From the NCBI GenBank assembly GCA_947253595.1, contig CAMXZR010000048.1:1-11916 (forward strand): DNA of 11,916 nt, given 5' to 3'. Numbering within the stretch: position 1 is the first letter of the stretch; every line of letters begins with the position of its first letter. A model generated the notes under the pieces. The model was not told where the DNA came from and did not search any database. It saw nothing but the letters and a program-made list of their open reading frames with translations. The translations under genes were made by a program, and so were the position numbers. Of this stretch, positions 6,284 to 11,429 are shown one piece after another. The stretch is from an uncultured Olsenella sp. Lineage in GTDB: Bacteria; Actinomycetota; Coriobacteriia; Coriobacteriales; Atopobiaceae.

Positions 6284-6294
6284 GAGACAGGCCA
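6261..6294 (+). promoter_or_regulatory. SD-sequestering hairpin before the 38-residue peptide gene
   Basis: TGGCC-GTCTCC (6261-6271) pairs with GGAGAC-a-GGCCA (6283-6294) to form an 11-bp stem with one bulged A and an 11-base loop. The 3' arm contains most of the SD and ends at the base before the ATG at 6295. In the folded RNA the ribosome site is covered. The upstream 15-codon ORF runs through the 5' arm and loop and could open it. Confidence 0.65.
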
Positions 6295-6411
6295 ATGGAC
6301 TACGCAAGATGGGCGCTCGTCGCCCTGCAAGTCATCAAGGCGGCAATCGACCTAATCGAGTCAATCATCAGGCTGCGGAAGCTGATGGGAGAAGCCCGAA
6401 GAAGGGAATGA
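6295..6411 (+). CDS. 38-residue amphipathic peptide
   Basis: A plus-strand ORF with AGGAG 8 bases before its ATG encodes a peptide starting MDYARWALVALQVIKAAIDL and ending in a basic tail (MGEARRRE). Polar residues at 5, 12, 15, 19, 22, 26, 29 and 33 recur every 3-4 positions in an otherwise hydrophobic sequence. It should form one long amphipathic helix, able to bind a membrane surface or pair as a coiled coil. It has no cleavable signal sequence. The hidden SD, possible leader ORF and short hydrophobic product resemble type I toxin or holin-like-toxin genes. A small phage regulator or anti-repressor is equally possible. No family is firmly recognised. Confidence 0.55.
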   Translation: MDYARWALVALQVIKAAIDLIESIIRLRKLMGEARRRE

Positions 6412-6531
6412 GCCGCCCCGCGTAATGCGGAACGGCCCAACTGTTAGCTAACCCCAAAAGTGGAGTTGGTAGGCAGTCACGCCGTCACCAGCGGCCCGAG
6501 TGCCTGCCACACATTGTAGCGCCCGCTACAG
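6412..6531 (+). other. Structured non-coding stretch between the 38-residue peptide gene and the 152-residue gene
   Basis: No ORF is supported. Successive inverted repeats fill it. GCCG-cc-CCGC (6412-6421) pairs with GCGG-aa-CGGC (6427-6436). CCAACT (6437-6442) pairs with AGTTGG (6464-6469). Partly overlapping that, GGTAGGCA (6468-6475) pairs with TGCCTGCC (6501-6508, one G-U). TGTAGC (6515-6520) pairs with GCTACA (6525-6530). No T-tract follows any of them, so simple terminators are unlikely. It may be a small RNA, a regulatory leader for the next gene, or an RNA processing region. Confidence 0.45.
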
Positions 6532-6560
6532 GAGGAATCAACGACCGAAGGGAGAGCAAC

Positions 6561-7019
6561 ATGCGCGGAGAGGAATTCGAGTGGAGGGTCAGCTGGACCA
6601 CGGACGGCATGGACTGGGACGTGGCTATGTTCGCCTCGCTGGACGTGGCCCGCGCCCACGGCAGGCGGATGGTCTCCGAGAACGAGGGGAACTCGAGGTT
6701 CTCCATCTACGCCGAACGCCTGGTGGTAGTCGCCACCAACGACTTCCTGGACCCGGACGTCCCAGGCGGCGGCGTGAGGCTGGCGCCGCACATGCTCGGC
6801 ACGGCCGAGGAGGCGGCGGAATCCGTCGACGGGACGGAGGGCGCTCGACCCTACCACTCCCGGTCCACGTCCGGGTGCCAGCCGCGCGGGACCCCCGCTG
6901 TCGCCTCCATGCCGCGCTCGTCGATGCCCCCCAGCGCCGTGGCCACGGCCGACTGGCACCACGTGACGCCCATGCCGACCATGCGGGCGACCTTGCCCCA
7001 CGTCGCGCCGTCCAGGTAG
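6561..7019 (+). CDS. Hypothetical plus-strand phage protein
   Basis: This is a 152-residue ORF with AGGGAG about 6 bases before the ATG. Residues 1-97 have strong GC3 codon bias and normal protein composition (FEWRVSWTTDGMDWDVAMF; FSIYAERLVVVATNDFLDP). The last ~55 residues (YHSRSTSGCQPRGTPAV onward) are Ser/Pro/Ala-rich and antisense to the end of the convergent sigma-like gene. The true conserved part is probably the first ~100 residues, followed by a run-on tail. No family is recognised. It is the last gene of the plus-strand unit that begins near the XRE operators, so it may be expressed with the 38-residue peptide. Confidence 0.65.
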   Translation: MRGEEFEWRVSWTTDGMDWDVAMFASLDVARAHGRRMVSENEGNSRFSIYAERLVVVATNDFLDPDVPGGGVRLAPHMLGTAEEAAESVDGTEGARPYHSRSTSGCQPRGTPAVASMPRSSMPPSAVATADWHHVTPMPTMRATLPHVAPSR

Positions 7020-7369
7020 CGCCACCAGAGGGCGTCGGCTGCGAGCGCGCCGTCCGAGCGCATCACGCCGCCGTGGCCGTCCGCACCGTATATGACGGCG
7101 GTGGCGAGGTCGATCACCTCGTAGTCCGTGAGGAGGCGCTCCGAGAGCACGCGCTCGCGGTCGAGGCGGGCATCCACCACGGCCATGGCATCTGCCCTGT
7201 GGCCGCTCCTGCCGCGCGGCTCGTACGTCTGGGCGCGGACGCCCTCCCGGCGGGCCATCTGGGCGAGCTGGCGCCTTATCGACTCGGCGTCCTCGGCGCT
7301 CGCGAGGGCGGCGTCCATGAGCGCGCGCGCCGAGCGGAAGTCGGAGAGGCGGACGTGTCCGTCGCTCAT
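6851..7369 (-). CDS. Sigma-region-4-like phage regulator (ArpU/RinA-like)
   Basis: This is a 172-residue protein. An N-terminal helical region (about 10-45) precedes TDYEVIDLATAVIYG (81-95). A helix-turn-helix at about 113-148 (ALWWRYLDGATWGKVARM, then VTWCQSAVATALGGI) resembles sigma-70 region 4 and the ArpU/RinA family of phage late-gene activators. Such proteins are usually the last gene before the terminase and switch on packaging and structural genes. That fits the lack of a clear promoter before TerS. ATGA overlap with the DUF3310 gene suggests coupling. Its 3' end overlaps a convergent plus-strand ORF by 169 bp. The activator role is inferred. Confidence 0.75.
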   Translation of the reverse strand: MSDGHVRLSDFRSARALMDAALASAEDAESIRRQLAQMARREGVRAQTYEPRGRSGHRADAMAVVDARLDRERVLSERLLTDYEVIDLATAVIYGADGHGGVMRSDGALAADALWWRYLDGATWGKVARMVGMGVTWCQSAVATALGGIDERGMEATAGVPRGWHPDVDREW

Positions 7370-7668
7370 AGGAGCATGGTCCCGCCGCGGGCGTCGCGAC
7401 GCCCGGCGTCATCACCGCCCGCAGCGGGGCCGAGCGCCACGGCTTCCAGCTCCCCGGCCGCGCGGTCGAGGTACCACGCGGCCTTGCGCAGGTCCTCGGC
7501 CTCGCGGCCCTTGTGCGGCGAGCGCCACGCGTACTTGATCGCGCAGGCCCTGCAGTGGTCCACGAAGCCGCGCGTCCCCAGGGCGGCGCGCAGCGCGTCT
7601 ATGCACTCGATGCCGCCCCGGGTGTAGTGGGCCGGATGGTCGACCATGTCAGTCGCGTCTCTCTCCAC
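7366..7668 (-). CDS. DUF3310 phage protein
   Basis: This is a 100-residue protein. The conserved DUF3310 pattern is clear: HPAHYTRGGIECIDALRAAL, then CAIKYAWRSPHKGREAEDLR and KAAWYLDR. The family is common in phage early or replication modules. Its function is unsettled, and some members are labelled nucleotide kinase without strong support. The GTG at 7668 is preferred because GGGGAG lies 5 bases upstream; an ATG at 7647 is possible and would drop seven residues. It starts 23 bp after the SSB stop and ends in an ATGA overlap with the sigma-like gene. Confidence 0.85.
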   Translation of the reverse strand: MERDATDMVDHPAHYTRGGIECIDALRAALGTRGFVDHCRACAIKYAWRSPHKGREAEDLRKAAWYLDRAAGELEAVALGPAAGGDDAGRRDARGGTMLL

Positions 7669-7690
7669 TGTCTCTCCCCTCTCACGAATC

Positions 7691-8086
7691 CTAGAACGGT
7701 ATGTCCTCGTCTGCCGCGGCCTCGTCCGGGTGCGGCGCGGCTGGGCCCGTGCCCTGCAGCGGGCGCTGCATGAGCTCCACGTCCTCCACGACCACCTCAA
7801 GCCTGGTCCTCCTCTGGCCGTCCCTCTCCCACGAGCTCGAGCGCAGCCGCCCGCAGACGGCCACCTTCGAGCCCTTGGCGAGGATGCGGGAGAGCGCCGT
7901 GGCGCGGTTGCCGAACACGATGCAGTCCACGAAGCTTGCCCTGTCCTCCCACTCGCCCGTCTGCTGGTTGCGCGAGCGGTCGTTCACGGCGAGCCCGATC
8001 GCCAGCACGGGGGTGCCCGAGGGCGTCTGCCTGAGCTCCGCGTCCCTCGTGAGCCTCCCCACCATCTCGACCCTGTTCATGCCCAT
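7691..8086 (-). CDS. ssb: Single-stranded DNA-binding protein
   Basis: This 131-residue SSB has an N-terminal OB fold: NRVEMVGRLTRDAELR (4-19), FVDCIVFGNRATALSRILAK in the middle, and GSKVAVCGRLRSSSW. It ends in an acidic DEDIPF tip, the usual protein-interaction tail. It coats ssDNA during phage replication and recombination. The first ATG is chosen because AAAGAGG lies about 7 bases before it; a second ATG is two codons in. The product is shorter than typical host SSB and sits in the phage early operon, so it is the phage's own copy. Confidence 0.95.
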   Translation of the reverse strand: MGMNRVEMVGRLTRDAELRQTPSGTPVLAIGLAVNDRSRNQQTGEWEDRASFVDCIVFGNRATALSRILAKGSKVAVCGRLRSSSWERDGQRRTRLEVVVEDVELMQRPLQGTGPAAPHPDEAAADEDIPF

Positions 8087-8119
8087 CCGGATACCTCTTT
8101 CCTCACGTCCTGCTGATAA

Positions 8120-9412
8120 TCACTTCTTATCTGCGGGGCGTCCCACGCGTGGCGCGCCGACGGCCCCGCCGAGCTGCGCGGGCGCGCCCGTCGGCGGGCC
8201 AGTCGCGGGGCGCCCGCTGACACTCGGCTGACACCCGCCGCGGGCGGAGGCGGCGAAGTCCGCGAAGGCCCGCGCGGCGAGCGCGTCCCTGCCGGGCAGC
8301 AGGTGCGCGTAGATCCTGAGCGTTGTGGCCTCGTCGGCGTGGCCGAGCCTCTCGGAGAGCGTCTTGAGGTCCACCCCCGCCGAGAGGCACCAGGCGGCGT
8401 GGGTGTGCCTGAGGGAGTGGAACGTCACGGCCCGCGGCATCCCAAGCGAGCGCCTGAGCGACGAGAAGGCGCGCGAGACGGCCGTGGGTCGCATGAACGA
8501 ACCGTCCGCCGTCACCACGGGCGCGTCGGGCGGGAGCGGCCCCAGGGCACTGTCCTGCGCCTCCTCCAGCGCCGCGACGGCAGCGAGGACGTCCGGCGTG
8601 ACCGAGACGTTGCGGCACTTCCTGCCCTTGGTGACGTCGCGCCTCCACGGGGCGCTCCCGCGCTGCTCCATGACCGTGCCGGCCACGTGGAGGCACCCCT
8701 GGGCGCGCATCACGTCCCTCCTCCTGAGGGCGCACGCCTCGCCGCAGCGCACGCCCGTCCTGAGCGAGAGCCACGCGGCCATGGCGCAGGCGGCGCGGGA
8801 GAGGGAGCGGGCGTCCCACGCGGAGGGCGAGAGGGCCTCGGAGAGCGCCGAGTCAAGGGCCGGGAAGTCCCACTCGTCCACCACGGCCGCCTCGTGGGAC
8901 TCCCGCGACGGGGGGTCCACCGAGAGCATGGGGTTGGAGCCCACGACCCCGGCGCGGGCGAGGTGGGAGAACGCGGCGCGCAGGAACATGTGGGCGGCGC
9001 GCACCGAGTTGCGCGAGAGCCCCTGCCCGCCCTCGGCCTTCGGCCTGAGGAGGTCGCGCTCCAGGCGGGCCATGTCGGCGGGCGTCACGTCGCGGGCCCG
9101 CACGGTGCCCATGCGGGCGTCCACATAGGACGAGAGGAGCCGCCAGAGCCTGACGCTGTTCGGGCTCGCGCCGCGCGCCTCCCGGCCGTCCACGTAGTCG
9201 GCCAGCAGGTCGCGCAGCCGCCCGCCCGTGGGAGAGCCGTCCTCTGAGAGGCACGAGAGCCACGCGTCGGCGAGGGCCTGTGCCTCCTCCATCGACCTCG
9301 CGGACGGAAACGCGCGGTAGGGCCTGACCTGCCGCCCGCGCGAGTCGGTGCCGAGGTAGGGGCGGCAGTACCAGGTGCCGTGCGCGTCGCGCCTGACCTC
9401 CGTGCCGGTCAC
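8120..9412 (-). CDS. int: Tyrosine recombinase/phage integrase
   Basis: This 430-residue integrase has all catalytic residues: R222 (TGVRCGEACALRRRDV), K262 (TKGRKCRNVSV), H332 and R335 (FHSLRHTHAAW), H358 (RLGHADEATTLRIY) and Y368. An N-terminal arm-binding-like segment (about 1-55) and a core-binding SAM-like domain (about 62-165) precede the catalytic domain. The last ~40 residues are a Gly/Pro/Ala-rich tail. GTG start overlaps the preceding stop (GTGA), and the next gene begins 33 bp downstream. Unlike most integrases it is embedded in a co-directional early operon, with no room beside it for a conventional attP. It should integrate and excise the element or resolve multimers. Confidence 0.95.
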   Translation of the reverse strand: MTGTEVRRDAHGTWYCRPYLGTDSRGRQVRPYRAFPSARSMEEAQALADAWLSCLSEDGSPTGGRLRDLLADYVDGREARGASPNSVRLWRLLSSYVDARMGTVRARDVTPADMARLERDLLRPKAEGGQGLSRNSVRAAHMFLRAAFSHLARAGVVGSNPMLSVDPPSRESHEAAVVDEWDFPALDSALSEALSPSAWDARSLSRAACAMAAWLSLRTGVRCGEACALRRRDVMRAQGCLHVAGTVMEQRGSAPWRRDVTKGRKCRNVSVTPDVLAAVAALEEAQDSALGPLPPDAPVVTADGSFMRPTAVSRAFSSLRRSLGMPRAVTFHSLRHTHAAWCLSAGVDLKTLSERLGHADEATTLRIYAHLLPGRDALAARAFADFAASARGGCQPSVSGRPATGPPTGAPAQLGGAVGAPRVGRPADKK

Positions 9413-9591
9413 CGCGCCTCACCCGCCTTGCGCATGGCGTAATGGAGGCGCACCAAGGCTTCGACGTTGACGCGCAGGCCCTCGGCGAAGCCGAGCCTGC
9501 GCTCCATGTGACCTATGAACCATGCGGTGGGCACGTACACCAGGCTGCAGATCACCCACATCGCGAGCGCGCCGAGCTCCATGTCAGTCAT
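9409..9591 (-). CDS. Small one-helix membrane protein upstream of the integrase
   Basis: This 60-residue ORF starts MTDMELGALAMWVICSLVYV. One transmembrane helix (about 5-27) is followed by basic and helical sequence (GHMERRLGFAEGLRVNVEAL, ending MRKAGEAR). The 9591 start overlaps the preceding gene by 8 bp, and the stop overlaps the integrase GTG by 4 bp. This coupled position supports expression. A longer frame to 9678 only covers the preceding gene antiphase. No family is recognised. Confidence 0.6.
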   Translation of the reverse strand: MTDMELGALAMWVICSLVYVPTAWFIGHMERRLGFAEGLRVNVEALVRLHYAMRKAGEAR

Positions 9592-9895
9592 CCACGTCCA
9601 CCACCTCAATCCCCACCCAACGCGCCCCGCAGTTTGGACAGTAGGTGTCGCCATCGGCACCTCGCTCCTCCACGACACTCATGACTGCCTCTCCACAGCC
9701 GCCGCAGAAGTAGTCAGAGCTCACGTAGCAGATAGGGTCGATGAGGTCGGCAAGCAGGGCGCATATGTCGCGCCACGTGCCGTCAGCTCCGACCGTCGCC
9801 CACTTGAGCAGGCCCAGCAGCCCACTCTTGGGCATCGTGTGGCGGGACGCCACCCTCAGCCTTTCCGCCACCTCGCGCCTCTCGTCAGCTCTCAT
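9584..9895 (-). CDS. Zinc-ribbon phage protein
   Basis: This 103-residue protein has a helical N-terminus (MRADERREVAERLRVASRHT) and a C-terminal four-cysteine zinc ribbon (C64xxC67 in FCGGCGEA, C86xxC89 in YCPNCGARW). AGGAGGA lies just upstream of the ATG. Proteins of this kind are common in phage early operons of gut actinobacteria, with unknown role. DNA/RNA binding or a protein contact through the ribbon is a reasonable inference. Confidence 0.75.
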   Translation of the reverse strand: MRADERREVAERLRVASRHTMPKSGLLGLLKWATVGADGTWRDICALLADLIDPICYVSSDYFCGGCGEAVMSVVEERGADGDTYCPNCGARWVGIEVVDVDD

Positions 9896-9943
9896 GCCTC
9901 GTCCTCCTCTTACAGGATTCGCGCCACACAGTGAGGGCAGTAA

Positions 9944-9969
9944 TTCGGCCTTTCATTTCGGCCTTTCAT
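9944..9969. repeat. 13-bp tandem duplication at the 3' end of the PGDYG gene
   Basis: TTCGGCCTTTCAT occurs twice back to back (9944-9956 and 9957-9969). Being 13 bp it shifts the frame and creates the present stop. With one copy removed the minus-strand frame continues to TAA at 9912-9910, just before the next gene's SD. Confidence 0.95.
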
Positions 9970-10231
9970 AGGTCATCTCGAAGACGTCCGGCTTGCAGGG
10001 GTACAGCTCGCCCTTGACGCCACGGATGATGTAGTCTCCGGTGTTTGCATCCATCTCGCCCTCAAGCGTCCTGATAGTGCACGCGACCGCACCCTCCGGT
10101 GTGCGTCTCTTGTACACGTCTCCTCTCGAGACCGCGTCGGCGAACCACTGCGGATAGTCGCGGGTGAGCATGGTGCCCCTCGCCACCCTGAACGCCTCTA
10201 TCTCGACCGGCCTCTTCCTGTACCTAGCCAT
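9953..10231 (-). CDS. PGDYG-type phage protein, C-terminus lost by frameshift
   Basis: This 92-residue protein has the recurring phage pattern YRKRPVEIEAFRV (4-16), YPQWFADAV, then TIRTLEGEMDANTGDYIIRG and VKGELYPCKPDVFEMTY. The function of this widespread early-region family is unknown. The gene now ends YERPK then TGA inside a 13-bp tandem duplication. With a single copy the frame would read YERPNYCPHCVARIL and stop 16 bp before the next start, adding a CxxC tail. The ATG overlaps the previous gene by 8 bp. The truncated product probably still folds, because the conserved GDYIIRG-VFE core is complete. Confidence 0.8.
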   Translation of the reverse strand: MARYRKRPVEIEAFRVARGTMLTRDYPQWFADAVSRGDVYKRRTPEGAVACTIRTLEGEMDANTGDYIIRGVKGELYPCKPDVFEMTYERPK

Positions 10232-10409
10232 CGTTCACCAGCTCCTTCCTGAGCCTGTATCTGCTGTCGTACGCCCCGCACGTCAGCGCTCGCAGCACGG
10301 GATGCAGGACGGGCATCCCACCGCGTGCCGCGCACTCCCACAGGTCGGGCATGCCCGGCGCGGGGCCGAGACAGCAGCGGGAGTGCGTGCAATTCTCACG
10401 CCTGCGCAT
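10224..10409 (-). CDS. Small Cys-rich hypothetical protein
   Basis: This 61-residue ORF starts MRRRENCTHSRCCLGPAPGM and continues PDLWECAARGGMPVLHPVLR, with five cysteines (C7, C12, C13, C26, C44) and a His. It could bind a metal, but no known ribbon pattern is clear. GGAGGGGG precedes the ATG. It overlaps the preceding gene by 14 bp and the following one by 8 bp. No family is recognised; operon packing is the main support. Confidence 0.6.
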   Translation of the reverse strand: MRRRENCTHSRCCLGPAPGMPDLWECAARGGMPVLHPVLRALTCGAYDSRYRLRKELVNDG

Positions 10410-10872
10410 CTGCCGCCCCCCTCCCTTCGATCGCCACCCTCAGGTCACACACCTCGTCCGCCACGCACATGAGCGCCGCCGCGCACGCGAGCGTGGACTG
10501 TGCCGCGACGAAGTCCGTGGCGTGCGTGCCCGCGACGGTGTGGACCACCTGGCGGAACATGGCCCGCATGTCCTCGGCGCTCGCCGGGTCACACATCCCC
10601 CTCCTCTCCCTCGCAATCCTCCGCAGCTCGCGCACGCACTCGTCGAGCGTGTGGCGCGTCCGCTCCTCCATCGACGCCATCGCCGACACCAGCGCCCGGC
10701 GCTCGTCGTCCGACCAGCGGTGGGCGACGCGCAGCGCGCGGGCGCGGCGGGCTATGTCACCGGGCCCGACGCCGGGGAGCAGGGCGCCCCACATGGCCCA
10801 GCGGGCCCCGTGCGCCGGGAAGTTGTCCCTCAGGACCACGTCCTCGGCCGCCGTGAACTCGTGCCCCCTCAC
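10396..10872 (-). CDS. Myb/SANT-like DNA-binding phage protein
   Basis: This 158-residue protein begins at a GTG overlapping the DnaC-like stop (GTGA). Residues 5-50 (FTAAEDVVLRDNFPAHGARW, then WGALLPGVGPGDIARRARAL) match the helix-turn-helix layout of Myb/SANT-like domains with the spaced aromatic residues. A second similar start (HRWSDDERRALVSAM) follows at 51. The C-terminal ~90 residues are helical with several cysteines and unassigned. Proteins of this kind occur in phage replication regions of gut actinobacteria. A DNA-binding role is inferred. The much longer same-frame ORF to 11607 is antiphase sequence of neighbouring genes. Confidence 0.7.
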   Translation of the reverse strand: MRGHEFTAAEDVVLRDNFPAHGARWAMWGALLPGVGPGDIARRARALRVAHRWSDDERRALVSAMASMEERTRHTLDECVRELRRIARERRGMCDPASAEDMRAMFRQVVHTVAGTHATDFVAAQSTLACAAALMCVADEVCDLRVAIEGRGAADAQA

Positions 10873-11429
10873 GCCCACCGCCTCCTCGACGCCCCGGAGA
10901 GCGTGACGAGGCGCGCGCCGTCGCGGAGCCGGTCCACGACCGCCTGGGCCATGGCGTCCCCGCCGAGGCGCGCCGCGAGAGACGCCGGGTCGGAGTTCGC
11001 CGTCACGACGGTGGGCAGCCCCGCCCCGCAGCGGTGCTCGAACAGCAGGTAGAGCGACTCGACCGCCCAGTCGGTGGGGCGCGGCTTGTCGAGGTCGTCC
11101 ACCACGAGCAGCCCGGCGTCGAGCCACGGCGCCAGGCGTCCGCCACTCCGAGTCCGGTCCGCGAGCGAGTCGCGCTCGCCCGCGAGCATGGCGACCGCGT
11201 TGGCGAAGCGCACCCGCCCGGCGCGCCCGTCCCTGGCGGCGGCGAGGGCGACGGAGCAGGCCAGCCACGTCTTGCCGGACCCGACGGGGCCGCAGACGTA
11301 CGCGCCCGACGCCGACCTGGACAGGATGTCGGCGAGCAGGGCGTCGGCGTCGGGGCTGGTCGCGCCGCGATAGCGCGCGGGCACGGCGACGGCCCGCTCC
11401 CTCCTCGCCGCGAGCTCCTCCAGCTCCAT
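10869..11429 (-). CDS. DnaC-like helicase loader (AAA+ ATPase)
   Basis: This is a 186-residue AAA+ ATPase. Walker A is GPVGSGKT (47-54), Walker B is LLVVDDLD (107-114), sensor I is VVTANSD (141-147), and an arginine-rich region near R168 could hold the finger. Size and motifs match the DnaC/IstB-type loaders encoded beside phage replication initiators; they load the host replicative helicase at the phage origin. The ATG shares one base with the preceding stop (TGATG); a GTG one codon earlier would give a 4-bp overlap. The lack of a large N-terminal domain is usual for phage versions. Confidence 0.88.
   Translation of the reverse strand: MELEELAARRERAVAVPARYRGATSPDADALLADILSRSASGAYVCGPVGSGKTWLACSVALAAARDGRAGRVRFANAVAMLAGERDSLADRTRSGGRLAPWLDAGLLVVDDLDKPRPTDWAVESLYLLFEHRCGAGLPTVVTANSDPASLAARLGGDAMAQAVVDRLRDGARLVTLSGASRRRWA

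Noticed and set aside
6173..6294. Sigma-70 promoter for the peptide gene from TTGAGA at 6191
   Set aside because: No acceptable -10 lies 15-19 bp downstream; TATAGT at 6140 among the operators is the better candidate, though it lacks a good -35.
6477..7415. 312-residue minus-strand frame over the 152-codon gene and sigma-like gene
   Set aside because: Out-of-frame Arg/Gly/Pro-rich translation of two better supported genes.
8087..8119. attP core beside the integrase stop
   Set aside because: Only 33 bp separate integrase and SSB and they contain the SSB SD; no repeat or arm-type sites are visible.
8303..9247. 314-residue plus-strand frame opposite the integrase
   Set aside because: Antisense of a gene with all catalytic motifs; product is His/Arg/Gly-rich as expected for a high-GC shadow.
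9944..9969. Recombination (att) direct repeat
   Set aside because: The two copies are directly adjacent, so a slippage duplication is simpler than an attachment site.
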